Shown: positions 54,641 to 64,000 of the stretch, one piece after another
Layout: each line of letters begins with the position of its first letter
Position numbering within the stretch: the stretch's first letter is position 1
Origin: Pseudomonas chlororaphis
GTDB lineage: Bacteria; Pseudomonadota; Gammaproteobacteria; Pseudomonadales; Pseudomonadaceae
Direction of reading: 5' to 3'
NCBI RefSeq assembly: GCF_001921865.1
Contig: NZ_MSCT01000005.1
Coordinates: 437,001-501,000 of the forward strand
DNA length: 64,000 nucleotides
Translations under genes and position numbers: made by a program
The notes under the pieces: model-generated
Seen by the model: the letters and a program-made list of their open reading frames with translations, nothing else
What the model was told of the DNA's origin: nothing
The model's database searches: none

Positions 54641-55054
54641 TCATTGCACGCTGCGCATGCCTTCCTGACGTAGTTCCTGGACCCCTTTCTGAGAGTCTTT
54701 CAGGGCCTGCTCGGCCTTGGCGGCCTGGGCCTTGCGCTCGGCGACGCGGGCGTCCCATTCGGCCTGTTCGGCCAGGCGCCGGGCTTCGTCGTAGTTCTTG
54801 TCGTGCATGGCCAGTTCGGCTTGCTTGAGTTTGTCCTGCGCCGATTTCATCTCCACGGCGGCGAACTCGGTACCGCCGGCACTGACTGCGCTGTTGACCG
54901 CAGATTGCGTCACCGCGTATTGCTCGCTTGGCGGATTGCCGGCGCAGCCGGCCAGCACCAGGCTGCTACCGAGTGCCAACGCGGCCAGTTTCAGCCCGCG
55001 CAGAGGGGTGGACGAGGATTTGGCAGTGCTGATCTTCATGGTCTTCAACTCCAT
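54641..55054 (-). CDS. DUF4398 lipoprotein
   Basis: A 137-residue protein from the ATG at 55054 (MELKTMKISTAKSSSTPL), preceded by AGGAG at 8-bp spacing. The lipobox is LVLAGCAG, after which an extended helical region rich in Ala, Lys and Glu follows (AKAEQALKDSQKGVQELRQE), a probable coiled coil. It is the first gene of a pair with the LptF-like gene, and DUF4398 is also present in that partner's N terminus. Envelope location is expected; the role is unknown. Confidence 0.82.
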   Translation of the reverse strand: MELKTMKISTAKSSSTPLRGLKLAALALGSSLVLAGCAGNPPSEQYAVTQSAVNSAVSAGGTEFAAVEMKSAQDKLKQAELAMHDKNYDEARRLAEQAEWDARVAERKAQAAKAEQALKDSQKGVQELRQEGMRSVQ

Positions 55055-55167
55055 TGGATAACTCCTGAAAACATCAAAATCCATCCTGGTTCCGCTGCCG
55101 TAACGCTGAGTGACGACAGTGTGGAGAACGCTGAATTGAAACGGCCGTTCCAGTGATGGTTACTGGC

Positions 55168-55195
55168 TGTGACCTGAAGCTTTTTTGAATAGTTC
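55168..55195 (-). promoter_or_regulatory. Weak AlgU-type promoter candidate for the DUF4398-lptF pair
   Basis: On the minus strand, GAACTA (at 55190-55195) and TCACA (about 55168-55172) are separated by 17 bp, loosely resembling the AlgU/sigma-E consensus GAACTT-N16/17-TCTGA. The match to the -10 is poor. P. aeruginosa lptF is AlgU-dependent, which makes the site worth testing. Confidence 0.25.
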
Positions 55196-55338
55196 AGAAA
55201 AGATGGCCTATCGCCCGATCATTTTTCGACTGTGCGGCGAAGGCTCTAAACCGGGAACTTTCGCCGCGCGCAGGGGTATTCCCGACCCATTTCGGAGTCG
55301 GGAATAACGGTTTTATCGACGCTGGCGGCGGGAGTGGA

Positions 55339-55683
55339 TCAGTGTTTCTGCTCGTCTGCCTGAGCCGAAAGATCGTGCAGATAACGCCGCGAAAGGGCGA
55401 GGAAACGCGGGGTAGGGCCGATGTCTTCGTAGAGCGGGTCGCCTTCTTCGTCGGTGGCGACCACATGCTGGCCCTGGATGTAAGGGAAGCTGGTCTCGAG
55501 TTCTTCCAGGGCGGCCCCGATCAGTTCGCCGAGCAGTTCTTCGGCATGGCGCTTGGGGTACATCTCGGCAATCGCCGCCAGGCGCGCGGCGGCTTCGACA
55601 TCCAGATGAATCGTGTAGCCGGTCTTGGTCAGGCGACCCTTGGCGTTTTCTTCCCAGTGTTGCGCGAGCTCACGGATTTTCAT
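55339..55683 (-). CDS. Conserved hypothetical protein, 114 residues
   Basis: Start at 55683 (MKIRELAQHWEENAKG), preceded by GAGG. The product has an N-terminal HWEENAKGRLTKTGYTIHLD segment, then LAAIAEMYPKRHAEELLGEL (helical), and a C-terminal half with GQHVVATDEEGDPLYEDIGP. There is no signal peptide or membrane segment. I do not recognise a functional domain; homologous small proteins are annotated in Pseudomonas as pilin-assembly-like, which I cannot verify. It is divergent from ppc. Confidence 0.72.
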   Translation of the reverse strand: MKIRELAQHWEENAKGRLTKTGYTIHLDVEAAARLAAIAEMYPKRHAEELLGELIGAALEELETSFPYIQGQHVVATDEEGDPLYEDIGPTPRFLALSRRYLHDLSAQADEQKH

Positions 55684-55947
55684 GGCGACCTCAATGAACA
55701 CCTGCTCGTGGCAGGGCGTGGTGAGTGACCGGCGCGTGCCGGCGCTAAGCCGTTGTGCGGCTTACCCTTGAGACTAGCTCCATCGCCCGGGGTTTACAGG
55801 CGCTTCGTCGTGCCTCGAGCCGTCCAGGAAAAGCCCGCGGCGCTCTGGCCTGACGCTTGCCGCGAACACCGCGCTTGCTAAGCGTTGGGCGCTGGCGGCA
55901 CTCTTGGGGCTTGCTGGAAGCCCTCGAGTCCGCTGGAGAACAGGTAG

Positions 55948-58578
55948 ATGACCGATATTGATGCGCGCTTGCGCGAAGATGTTCACCTGCTGGGTGAGCT
56001 GTTGGGCAACACCATTCGTGAACAGTATGGCGAGGGTTTCCTCGACAAGATCGAACAGATCCGCAAGGGCGCCAAGGCCGATCGGCGCGGCTCGCTGGAT
56101 GCCGAACTGAGCGCCAGCCTCAACCAGCTCAGCGAGGACGAACTGCTGCCGGTGGCGCGGGCGTTCAACCAGTTCCTCAACCTGGCCAACATCGCCGAGC
56201 AATACCAGCTGATCCATCGTCGCGAGGCGTCGCAGCCGGCGCCGTTCGAGTCGCGGGTGCTGCCGGAACTGCTGGCGCGCCTGCGGGCCGAAGGCCATGG
56301 CGCCGAAGCCTTGGCCCGGCAGCTGGGGCGGTTGGAGATCGAGCTGGTACTGACCGCGCACCCCACGGAAGTCGCGCGCCGCACGCTGATCCAGAAATAC
56401 GACGCCATCGCCGCGCAACTGGCCGCCCAGGACCATCGCGACCTGACCCCGGCCGAGCGCGCGCAGATCCACGCACGCTTGCAGCGCCTGATCGCCGAAG
56501 CCTGGCACACCGAAGAGATCCGTCGCACCCGTCCGACGCCGGTGGACGAAGCCAAGTGGGGCTTCGCGGTGATCGAACACTCGCTGTGGCAAGCCATTCC
56601 CAACTACCTGCGCAAGGCCGACCAGGCGTTGCATGCGGCCACCGGCATGCATTTGCCCCTGGAGGCGGCGCCGATCCGCTTCGCTTCGTGGATGGGCGGC
56701 GACCGCGACGGCAACCCTAATGTCACTGCGGCCGTGACCCGCGAGGTGCTGTTGCTGGCGCGCTGGATGGCGGCCGACCTGTACCTGCGCGACGTCGATC
56801 AGCTGGCGGCCGATCTGTCCATGCAACAGGCCAGCGCCGCGCTGCGGGAATTGGCGGGCGACAGCGCCGAGCCCTATCGCGCGGTCCTCAAGCAACTGCG
56901 CGAACGCTTGCGCGCTACCCGCAACTGGGCCCAGGCCTCCTTGAATGGCACCTTGCCGGCGCCGGCGCTGGTGTTGCAGAACAACCGCGAGCTGCTGGAA
57001 CCGCTGGAACTCTGCTATCAGTCCCTGCACGAGTGCGGCATGGGCGTGATCGCCGATGGCCCGCTGCTCGACTGCCTGCGCCGCGCGGTGACCTTCGGCT
57101 TGTTCCTGGTGCGTCTGGACGTGCGTCAGGACTCCACGCGGCATACCGCGGCCATGACCGAAATCACCGACTACCTGGGCCTGGGCCGTTATGGCGACTG
57201 GAGCGAGAAAGAGCGCATCGACTTCCTGATGCGCGAACTGGGCAGCCGCCGTCCGCTGCTGCCGGGCCATTTCAAACCGTCGGCCGATACCGCCGAAGTC
57301 CTGGCGACCTGCCGGGAAGTCGCCGCGGCCCCGGCGGCTTCGCTGGGTTCCTATGTGATCTCCATGGCCGGTGCGGCTTCCGATGTGCTGGCCGTGCAGC
57401 TGCTGCTCAAGGAAGCGGGCGTACTGCGGCCGATGCGTGTGGTGCCGCTGTTCGAGACCCTCGCCGACCTGGACAACGCCGGCCCGGTGATCGAGCAATT
57501 GCTGCTCCTGCCGGGGTATCGCTCGCGCTTGCAGGGCCCGCAGGAAGTGATGATCGGCTATTCCGACTCGGCCAAGGATGCCGGCACCACCGCCGCCGCC
57601 TGGGCCCAGTACCGGGCCCAGGAACGGCTGGTGGAGATCTGCCGCGAGCAGCAGGTCGAGCTGCTGTTGTTCCACGGTCGCGGCGGTACCGTGGGGCGCG
57701 GCGGCGGTCCGGCCCATGCGGCGATCCTGTCGCAGCCGCCAGGGTCGGTGGCGGGGCGCTTCCGTACCACCGAGCAAGGGGAAATGATTCGATTCAAATT
57801 CGGCCTGCCGGACATCGCCGAGCAGAACCTCAACCTCTATCTGGCCGCGGTGCTGGAAGCCACCCTGTTGCCGCCGCCCCTGCCGCAGCCGGCCTGGCGC
57901 GACCTGATGGACGAGTTGGCCGACGACGGGGTGAAGGCTTATCGCGCGGTGGTGCGGGAGAATCCGCAGTTCGTCGAGTACTTCCGCCAGTCCACTCCGG
58001 AGCAGGAGCTGGGACGCCTGCCCCTGGGCAGCCGCCCGGCCAAGCGCCGCGCGGGCGGTATCGAAAGCCTGCGGGCCATTCCGTGGATCTTCGGCTGGAC
58101 CCAGACGCGGCTGATGCTGCCGGCCTGGCTGGGATGGGAGACCGCGTTGAGCCGGGCGCTGGAGCGCGGGGAGGGTGAGTTGCTGGGGCAGATGCGCGAA
58201 CAGTGGCCGTTTTTCCGCACGCGCATCGACATGCTGGAGATGGTGTTGGCCAAGGCCGACGCGGACATCGCCCGCTCCTACGACGAGCGCCTGGTCGAGC
58301 CGGCGCTGCTGCCATTGGGCGCGCATTTACGCGACTTATTGTCGCAGGCGTGTTCGGTGGTCCTGGGGCTGACCGGGCAGTCGCAGTTGCTGGCACATAG
58401 CCCAGACACCCTGGAGTTCATTCGCCTGCGCAATACCTACCTGGACCCGCTGCATCTATTGCAGGCCGAATTGCTGGCCCGCTCGCGACGCCAGGAGGCG
58501 GCCCAGGACAGCCCGGTGGAGCAGGCGCTGCTGGTGTCTGTGGCGGGGATCGCCGCCGGATTGCGCAATACCGGCTGA
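55948..58578 (+). CDS. ppc: Phosphoenolpyruvate carboxylase
   Basis: Anaplerotic enzyme converting PEP and bicarbonate to oxaloacetate. The 876-residue product is of bacterial-type length. Key elements are the catalytic His138 in [16 protein letters not shown], the [10 protein letters not shown] loop, [14 protein letters not shown] (flexible loop) and the C-terminal [17 protein letters not shown] with the NTG terminus. The ATG at 55948 follows GGAG at proper spacing. It is monocistronic. Confidence 0.97.
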   Translation: MTDIDARLREDVHLLGELLGNTIREQYGEGFLDKIEQIRKGAKADRRGSLDAELSASLNQLSEDELLPVARAFNQFLNLANIAEQYQLIHRREASQPAPFESRVLPELLARLRAEGHGAEALARQLGRLEIELVLTAHPTEVARRTLIQKYDAIAAQLAAQDHRDLTPAERAQIHARLQRLIAEAWHTEEIRRTRPTPVDEAKWGFAVIEHSLWQAIPNYLRKADQALHAATGMHLPLEAAPIRFASWMGGDRDGNPNVTAAVTREVLLLARWMAADLYLRDVDQLAADLSMQQASAALRELAGDSAEPYRAVLKQLRERLRATRNWAQASLNGTLPAPALVLQNNRELLEPLELCYQSLHECGMGVIADGPLLDCLRRAVTFGLFLVRLDVRQDSTRHTAAMTEITDYLGLGRYGDWSEKERIDFLMRELGSRRPLLPGHFKPSADTAEVLATCREVAAAPAASLGSYVISMAGAASDVLAVQLLLKEAGVLRPMRVVPLFETLADLDNAGPVIEQLLLLPGYRSRLQGPQEVMIGYSDSAKDAGTTAAAWAQYRAQERLVEICREQQVELLLFHGRGGTVGRGGGPAHAAILSQPPGSVAGRFRTTEQGEMIRFKFGLPDIAEQNLNLYLAAVLEATLLPPPLPQPAWRDLMDELADDGVKAYRAVVRENPQFVEYFRQSTPEQELGRLPLGSRPAKRRAGGIESLRAIPWIFGWTQTRLMLPAWLGWETALSRALERGEGELLGQMREQWPFFRTRIDMLEMVLAKADADIARSYDERLVEPALLPLGAHLRDLLSQACSVVLGLTGQSQLLAHSPDTLEFIRLRNTYLDPLHLLQAELLARSRRQEAAQDSPVEQALLVSVAGIAAGLRNTG

Positions 58579-58768
58579 GGTATTCGCCGGGGTTTTCAGC
58601 GGCTTGGCGCGGTGCGGGGAGCGTCGGCCCGAAAGGGCTGGCGACCGTCGCCAGGCGACACTTTGTTACGGGGTTGCGACGAGCGATACCCGCTCACCAG
58701 GGCATAAAGGTGGCGGGTTCCTCCGACTTTCGGCTGCTTGTGTGCGCTGTGTCGGCTGTGTATCTTGA

Positions 58769-59515
<747 letters not shown>

Positions 59516-59537
59516 TCAGTCGCCTCGGCTTCATCTT

Positions 59538-59568
59538 CAACGGCCCGCTTGCGGGCCGTTGCTGTTTA
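59538..59568 (+). terminator. Terminator after adk
   Basis: An 11-bp stem (CAACGGCCCGC/GCGGGCCGTTG) with a 2-nt loop is followed by CTGTTT. The T-run is imperfect. Confidence 0.7.
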
Positions 59569-59572
59569 TAAT
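59567..59572 (+). promoter_or_regulatory. Candidate -10 box for tsaB
   Basis: TATAAT directly follows the adk terminator and lies about 40 bp before the tsaB start. No convincing -35 box is visible. Confidence 0.35.
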
Positions 59573-59613
59573 GCGTCACTTTTTTCAACTCCCTCTGCCT
59601 TATGGAAACCTCG

Positions 59614-60288
59614 ATGAGCACCTTGCTGGCCCTGGACACCGCGACTGAAGCCTGCTCCGTTGCCTTGCTGCACGACGGCAAGGTGACGAGCCATTACGAG
59701 GTGATTCCGCGCCTGCATGCGCAGAAACTGTTGCCGATGATCCAGCAACTGCTGGCCGATGCCGGCACCAGCCTGCAGGCTGTCGATGCCATCGCCTTCG
59801 GTCGCGGCCCAGGAGCCTTTACCGGCGTGCGGATCGCCATTGGCGTGGTGCAGGGCCTGGCCTTTGCCCTGGAGCGGCCGGTGCTGCCAGTGTCGAACCT
59901 GGCCGTGCTGGCCCAGCGGGCATTGCGCGAGCAGGGCGCGACCCAGGTGGCGGCCGCCATCGACGCGCGGATGGATGAGGTGTATTGGGGCTGCTACCGC
60001 GAAGTGGCAGGCGAGATGCGCCTGGCGGGAGCCGAGGCGGTGTTGCCGCCGGAGGCTGCCGCGTTGCCGGCCGACGCCAGCGGCGACTGGTTCGGCGCGG
60101 GCACCGGTTGGGGCTACGCCGAGCGTATCGGCGTCCAGCCCTGCGGCCAGGACGCGGGCATGCTGCCCCACGCCGAAGACTTGCTGGCCCTGGCGCGCTT
60201 CGCCTGGGAGCGCGGCGAGGCGATCCCGGCGGACGAGGCGCAACCGGTGTACCTGCGGGACAAGGTCGCGACGCCCAAGGCCCGCTGA
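59614..60288 (+). CDS. tsaB: tRNA threonylcarbamoyladenosine biosynthesis protein TsaB
   Basis: Non-catalytic ASKHA-fold partner of TsaD in t6A37 synthesis. The ATG at 59614 (MSTLLALDTATEACSVALL) gives 224 residues; an upstream ATG at 59602 is also in frame. Visible landmarks are LDTATEACSVAL (phosphate-1-like) and GRGPGAFTGVRIAIGVVQGL (about 67-86), and a divergent C terminus. It follows adk, as in P. aeruginosa. Confidence 0.92.
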   Translation: MSTLLALDTATEACSVALLHDGKVTSHYEVIPRLHAQKLLPMIQQLLADAGTSLQAVDAIAFGRGPGAFTGVRIAIGVVQGLAFALERPVLPVSNLAVLAQRALREQGATQVAAAIDARMDEVYWGCYREVAGEMRLAGAEAVLPPEAAALPADASGDWFGAGTGWGYAERIGVQPCGQDAGMLPHAEDLLALARFAWERGEAIPADEAQPVYLRDKVATPKAR

Positions 60289-60472
60289 CCGCCCGTCAAA
60301 AAGTTGTCTGCCCGGCGGAGTGGGGTCGTCAGCGTGCCAATCGTCAGGTTTTCATGGCAGTTTCCGGGCATTTCTAAACCTTATGCGTATTCTGTGTTCT
60401 AGTTATCACTCGGCATTTGCTTAGTCGGTCAGGTGCCGCTAAATTGCCATCATTGATACCAGGCATATATGT

Positions 60473-60775
60473 ATGCGTATAGACGGCGTTTCCTCACAGT
60501 CTTATCCCATCAAGCGCAAGCCTCGCAAAGGCAACGTGCTGCTGGACGACTCCGTCGAGGACATGGACGCCGTCGAAGTCCAACCCGAGCCCCCTGCCCA
60601 GACGCGTTCCCAGGCCTCTGCCGGACGCACTGGCAATCTCCCCGCCCGTCCGCAGGACATGATCTTCCAGCGCGCCATGAAGCGCAGCGTGGCCAATGCC
60701 CTGGCCAGCTACCTGACCACCGCCGGCTTCGTCGATTGGGATATGGAAGTGGTGGGTCTCGACCTGCACATCTGA
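60473..60775 (+). CDS. Small conserved hypothetical protein
   Basis: The 100-residue product starts MRIDGVSSQSYPIKRKPRKG. A Pro/Gln-rich, acidic middle (VEVQPEPPAQTRSQASAG) is probably disordered, and the C-terminal MIFQRAMKRSVANALASYLT segment is helical. No signal or membrane segment is seen. I recognise no domain. Its stop overlaps the next start codon (TGATG), so translation is coupled to the DUF72 gene. Confidence 0.72.
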   Translation: MRIDGVSSQSYPIKRKPRKGNVLLDDSVEDMDAVEVQPEPPAQTRSQASAGRTGNLPARPQDMIFQRAMKRSVANALASYLTTAGFVDWDMEVVGLDLHI

Positions 60776-61635
60776 TGCTGCTGCCTTATTACCTCGGTTG
60801 TCCTTCCTGGAGCGAAAACGCCTGGCGCGAGTACCTGTACCCGGAAAGCGCGCGGCCGACGGATTTTCTCGGCCTGTACTGCCAGGTCTTCAACGCCGTG
60901 GAAGGCAATACCACCTTCTACGCGCGCCCCGCGCAAGCGACCGTGGAGCGTTGGGCACACACCATGCCCGAGCACTTTCGCTTCACGGCCAAGTTTCCCG
61001 GCGACATCAGCCATGGCGGCGACCTGCGCGAGCAACTGGGCGCGGCCGAGAGCTTCCTGCAACTGCTCAGCCCGCTGGGCGAACGGGTTTCGCCGCTGTG
61101 GTTGCAACTGCCCGCGTCCTTCACCCCACAACGTCTGGCCGAGCTGGCGGGTTTTATCAATGCCCTGGAGCGGCCCTTGGCGGTGGAAGTCCGGCATCGG
61201 GACTTCTTCGCCAAGGGCGATGCCGAGCGCATGCTCAATCGCCTGCTGCTGGACCGCGGCGTGGAACGTATCTGCCTCGATCCGCGCGCCTTGTTCAGTT
61301 GCGTTTCCAGCGAGCCCCCGGTGCTCCATGCGCAATCGAAGAAACCCAAGGTGCCACCGCGCCCGGCCGCGTTCACCCAGTTTCCCCAGGTGCGTTTTAT
61401 CGGCCATCCCGAACTTGAGGCCAACGACCCGTTCCTGGTGCCCTGGATCGACAAGATCGCCGGCTGGATCGAGGAAGGGCGCACCCCCTATATCTTCCTG
61501 CATACCGCCGACAACCGCCTGGCCGCCGAGCTGGCGCGGCGTTTTCATGCGCGCCTGATGCAGCGCCTGCCTGGATTGCCGGCCCTGCCTGAGCTATACA
61601 GAGAGCCCGCGGCGGAGCAGCTCGGCTTGCTCTGA
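60775..61635 (+). CDS. DUF72 domain-containing protein (YecE-like)
   Basis: A 286-residue TIM-barrel-like protein of the DUF72 family. The start at 60775 (MLLPYYLGCPSWSENAWREY) overlaps the stop of the upstream gene in TGATG; an in-frame open stretch to 60469 lies over that gene and is not coding. Family segments are FNAVEGNTTFYARP, FRFTAKFPGDISH and VRHRDFFA. Function unknown. A PEP-mutase-family gene follows after 32 bp. Confidence 0.88.
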   Translation: MLLPYYLGCPSWSENAWREYLYPESARPTDFLGLYCQVFNAVEGNTTFYARPAQATVERWAHTMPEHFRFTAKFPGDISHGGDLREQLGAAESFLQLLSPLGERVSPLWLQLPASFTPQRLAELAGFINALERPLAVEVRHRDFFAKGDAERMLNRLLLDRGVERICLDPRALFSCVSSEPPVLHAQSKKPKVPPRPAAFTQFPQVRFIGHPELEANDPFLVPWIDKIAGWIEEGRTPYIFLHTADNRLAAELARRFHARLMQRLPGLPALPELYREPAAEQLGLL

Positions 61636-61667
61636 GGCGCGACACTTTCCCTGCCCAGGAGTCGCCA

Positions 61668-62495
61668 ATGGATGCGCAAACCCTTCGTGCCCACACCTTC
61701 AAGGCCCTGCATGAGCGTGATCGGGCGTTCGTGATTCCCAACCCCTGGGATGCGGGTTCCGCCAAGATGCTCGCGAGCCTGGGCTTCGAGGCCCTGGCCA
61801 CCACCAGCGCCGGTTTCGCCTTTTCCCTGGGACGCCCCGACGCCGAGGGTGCCTTGTCGCTGGACGACACCCTGGGCAACGTGCGCGCCATAGTCGGCGC
61901 CAGCCGCTTGCCGGTGGCCGTGGACCTGGAGAACGGTTTCTCCGACAGCCCCGAAGGCTGCGCCAGGACCCTGCGGCAAGCGGCGGCCTGCGGAGCGGTG
62001 GGCGGTTCGATCGAGGACGCCAGCGGTCGGGCCGACGATCCGATCTATGATTTCGCCCTGGCGGTCGAGCGGATCGAGGCGTCGGTCGCCGCGGTGCGGC
62101 AATTGCCTTTTCCCTTTGTCCTCACGGCGCGGGCGGAGAACCTGCTGCATGGTCGCCAGGACCTGGCCGATACCATTCGCCGCCTGCAGGCCTATGCCGA
62201 GGCCGGTGCCGATGTGCTGTATGCGCCTGGGCTGCGTTCGGCCGAGGAAATCGCCGCGGTGGTTCGTGCGGTGGCGCCCAAACCGGTCAATGTGCTGATG
62301 TCGGGCGGCCTGGATTTGACGCTGGCGCAACTGAGCCAGCTGGGCGTGAAGCGCATCAGCGTTGGATCGGCCCTGGCGCGGGCGGCCTACGGCGCCTTCT
62401 ATCGGGCGGCGGAAGAGATTCGCGACCACGGCAGCTTCGGCTTCGCCGAGCATGCCTTGCCGTTCGGGCAGATCAATCGGATGTTCAAGGATTGA
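61668..62495 (+). CDS. Isocitrate lyase/PEP mutase family enzyme
   Basis: A 275-residue TIM-barrel protein of the ICL/PEPM superfamily. The N-terminal part FVIPNPWDAGSAKMLASLGF and the metal/substrate region LPVAVDLENGFSDSPEGCAR match the oxaloacetate-decarboxylase-like / PEP-mutase-like branch. The isocitrate-lyase KKCGH signature is absent, so isocitrate cleavage is unlikely. The exact substrate cannot be told. The ATG at 61668 is preceded by AGGAG. Confidence 0.85.
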   Translation: MDAQTLRAHTFKALHERDRAFVIPNPWDAGSAKMLASLGFEALATTSAGFAFSLGRPDAEGALSLDDTLGNVRAIVGASRLPVAVDLENGFSDSPEGCARTLRQAAACGAVGGSIEDASGRADDPIYDFALAVERIEASVAAVRQLPFPFVLTARAENLLHGRQDLADTIRRLQAYAEAGADVLYAPGLRSAEEIAAVVRAVAPKPVNVLMSGGLDLTLAQLSQLGVKRISVGSALARAAYGAFYRAAEEIRDHGSFGFAEHALPFGQINRMFKD

Positions 62496-62524
62496 GCGGT
62501 GCAGGAAGCTGACGGCTGCTGGGC

Positions 62525-63145
62525 TTAAGCGGCGATTCGCAGGTTCTGCAGGATCAGCGGGCGGGCCCAGCCGGTATCGAAGTCGAACTGTTTCTGTTGC
62601 TCGGCGAGTTCTTCCGGCGGGAAGGGCGGGAAGGGTTTGTCCAGCAACTCGGTCTCGAATTCGGCGATTGGCAGGTGCAGCGGTCGCGGCTGTGGCGCCG
62701 GGCCTGGCTCAGGTACCGGCTGGCCGGCATTGAGGACGATAGGACGGACCCAGCCGCTTTCGAAGTCTTGCTGGCGTTGCTGGGTGACGATTTCTTCCGG
62801 CGGGAAGGGCGGGAATGGTTTGTCCAGCAGCTCGGTCTCGAACTCGGCGATTGGCAGGAACAGCGGCTCCGGCGGGCGGATCTCGGTGTCCTGGACATCG
62901 CAATGGCGCTGGCTGACGATTTGCGCCAGCAAGTCACTACCGCCATGGGGTTCGGTCGGGCCGTCCACGGCCACGGCGGCGGTCTGATCCGAGAGAGAGT
63001 CGCCATCGCCGCGTTGCTCGGCCAGCGCCTGGGCAAAAAAATCCTGCCACAGGTGGCTAACGCCGCTCAGTGCCTGGGAGTTTTTGAGGCCGTAATCGCC
63101 GTGGGGCGATATGACGCCAATGGATAGGCTTTGAATGTCTGACAT
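62525..63145 (-). CDS. Hypothetical protein with a duplicated 44-residue motif
   Basis: A 206-residue protein from the ATG at 63145 ([20 protein letters not shown]), preceded by GAGAGAA. The C-terminal half contains two near-identical 44-residue blocks, each beginning [20 protein letters not shown] and ending in a DFxxGWxRPxxL-type tail, at 62732-62863 and 62549-62680, separated by a Pro-rich linker ([12 protein letters not shown]). No signal peptide, membrane segment or known domain is seen. It is divergent from rsmJ. Confidence 0.72.
   Translation of the reverse strand: MSDIQSLSIGVISPHGDYGLKNSQALSGVSHLWQDFFAQALAEQRGDGDSLSDQTAAVAVDGPTEPHGGSDLLAQIVSQRHCDVQDTEIRPPEPLFLPIAEFETELLDKPFPPFPPEEIVTQQRQQDFESGWVRPIVLNAGQPVPEPGPAPQPRPLHLPIAEFETELLDKPFPPFPPEELAEQQKQFDFDTGWARPLILQNLRIAA
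62549..62680 (-). repeat. Downstream copy of the 132-bp intragenic repeat
   Basis: Encodes the C-terminal of two near-identical 44-residue blocks of the hypothetical protein at 62525-63145. The core [12 protein letters not shown] is unchanged between copies, and the nucleotide sequence is also nearly identical across the central 60 bp. Confidence 0.85.
62732..62863 (-). repeat. Upstream copy of the 132-bp intragenic repeat
   Basis: Encodes the first of the two 44-residue blocks. It is separated from the other copy by 51 bp encoding a Pro-rich linker. Confidence 0.85.
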
Positions 63146-63239
63146 TTCTCTCGGGTCGACGCTCGGCTCTGGCAAAATGCCGGATAGTTCTTTTATCGGC
63201 CGTTTTTGCCGATCATTAATTTTTCGAGCGTGTTTTCAG

Positions 63240-64000
63240 ATGAGTGAGCAACCAGCGGCCTGCCGCATCAAAGTCGAGGCCTTGGCCGAGGCGTTCCAGG
63301 CACAGGCCGTGCACTGGGCGGAGCGTCTCGGGCTGCCGCTGCAGATCGACGAAGCAGAGTTCGCCTTGCAGGTCGGCGAGCAGGGTCTGCAGTTGCAGCA
63401 ACTGGGGGCGGATGCACCTGGGCCGGTGCGCGTGGATTTCGTCGAAGGCGGCGCGGCGCACCGGCGGCTGTATGGCGGCGGCAACGGGCAGATGATCGCC
63501 AAGGCGGTCGGCATCGCCCAGGGCGTGCGTCCGCGGGTGCTGGATGCCACGGCGGGGCTGGGCAAGGATGGGTTCGTCCTGGCCAGCCTCGGCTGCGAGA
63601 TGAGCCTGGTCGAGCGCCAGCCCTTGATCGCGGCTTTGCTCGAAGACGGCCTGGCCCGGGCGGGCGAGGATTTCGAGGTGGCGCCGATCGTGGCGCGCAT
63701 GCATCTGCTCAAGGGCAATTCGATCGAGGTGATGCGTCATTGGGAAGGCGAGCCGCCCCAGGTGATCTACCTGGACCCGATGTTCCCGCACCGGGAAAAG
63801 ACCGCGCTGGTGAAGAAGGAGATGCGCCTGTTCCGGCCGCTGGTCGGTGACGATCCGGATGCACCGGCGCTGCTGGCGGCGGCCCTGGCCCTGGCCAGCC
63901 ACCGGGTGGTGGTCAAGCGCCCGCGCAAGGCGCCGTGCATCGACGGGCCCAAGCCCAGCCATGCGCTGGACGGCAAGTCCAGCCGTTACGACATCTACCC
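63240..64000 (+). CDS. rsmJ: 16S rRNA (guanine1516-N2)-methyltransferase RsmJ (3' end outside window)
   Basis: SAM-dependent methyltransferase forming m2G1516 in 16S rRNA. About 253 residues are visible before the window ends. The SAM-binding motif [17 protein letters not shown] (about 100-117) and the catalytic-type [11 protein letters not shown] (about 177-187) match RsmJ. The region ending [20 protein letters not shown] is near the family C terminus, so only a few residues are lost. The ATG at 63240 lies in a 94-bp divergent gap with the repeat-protein gene. Confidence 0.93.
   Translation, partial: MSEQPAACRIKVEALAEAFQAQAVHWAERLGLPLQIDEAEFALQVGEQGLQLQQLGADAPGPVRVDFVEGGAAHRRLYGGGNGQMIAKAVGIAQGVRPRVLDATAGLGKDGFVLASLGCEMSLVERQPLIAALLEDGLARAGEDFEVAPIVARMHLLKGNSIEVMRHWEGEPPQVIYLDPMFPHREKTALVKKEMRLFRPLVGDDPDAPALLAAALALASHRVVVKRPRKAPCIDGPKPSHALDGKSSRYDIY

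Noticed and set aside
55774..58326. An 850-codon minus-strand frame opposite ppc
   Set aside because: Antisense to the conserved PEP carboxylase; the translated protein has no recognisable domain.

Overview
The window is ordinary, high-GC chromosomal DNA of a fluorescent-type Pseudomonas (P. fluorescens / chlororaphis / protegens group). This rests on gene content (Wsp and Roc1 signalling, DUF3509, an LptF-like OmpA lipoprotein, YaeQ-RecJ), on the gene order known from Pseudomonas chromosomes (ffh-rpsP-rimM-trmD-rplS, xerD-dsbC-hom-thrC, wspABCDEFR-prfB-lysS, ppc-adk-tsaB), and on several REP-type intergenic palindromes. I saw no insertion sequence, prophage, CRISPR array, tRNA or rRNA gene, and no base-composition break that would suggest an island.

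Layout. 1-3.3 kb: 3' part of ffh, then the rpsP-rimM-trmD-rplS operon with a clear promoter and terminator. 3.4-10.6 kb: acyl-CoA thioesterase, CPA-type antiporter (minus strand), xerD, dsbC, hom, thrC. 10.6-16.2 kb: a Roc1-like signalling locus, made of a giant BvgS-type hybrid kinase (RocS1), a REC-EAL protein (RocR) and, convergent, a REC-LuxR regulator (RocA1). 16.2-19.2 kb: DUF3509 protein, a periplasmic binding-protein-like gene and a family III CoA-transferase. 19.4-27.2 kb: yaeQ, recJ, an old yellow enzyme, opgD, an acetyltransferase, and a divergent GST/LysR pair. 27.3-37.2 kb: a minus-strand polyamine/aminoaldehyde block with a LysR regulator, two paralogous aldehyde dehydrogenases, a complete YdcSTUV-like ABC importer and an APC permease. 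37.4-46.9 kb: a DUF533 gene, then the complete wspABCDEFR chemosensory operon for c-di-GMP synthesis. 47-49.7 kb: prfB (with its programmed +1 frameshift) and lysS. 49.8-55.7 kb: envelope-related genes (TetR regulator, lipoproteins, a DUF1704 metallopeptidase-like protein, an OmpA-like lipoprotein pair). 55.9-64 kb: ppc, adk, tsaB, small conserved genes, a PEP-mutase-family enzyme, a protein with an internal duplication, and the 5' part of rsmJ.

How it works together. Two independent c-di-GMP-linked systems lie about 22 kb apart. Wsp is a surface-sensing chemosensory array ending in the diguanylate cyclase WspR, whose GGEEF and inhibitory RxxD sites are intact. Roc1 is a kinase phosphorelay feeding an EAL protein and a DNA-binding regulator. 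The EAL protein lacks the first Asp of its DDFG loop-6 motif, so its phosphodiesterase activity is doubtful. The rocS1-rocR gap carries a perfect 14-bp palindrome resembling an RcsB-type box, a candidate RocA1 operator. The polyamine block should import putrescine-like amines and oxidise the derived aminoaldehydes toward GABA.

Nothing here looks like a wholly new system. The most novel leads are the RocR substitution with its operator-like palindrome, the duplicated-motif protein beside rsmJ, the DUF1704 HExxxH protein in its envelope gene cluster, and the double-ALDH polyamine block.
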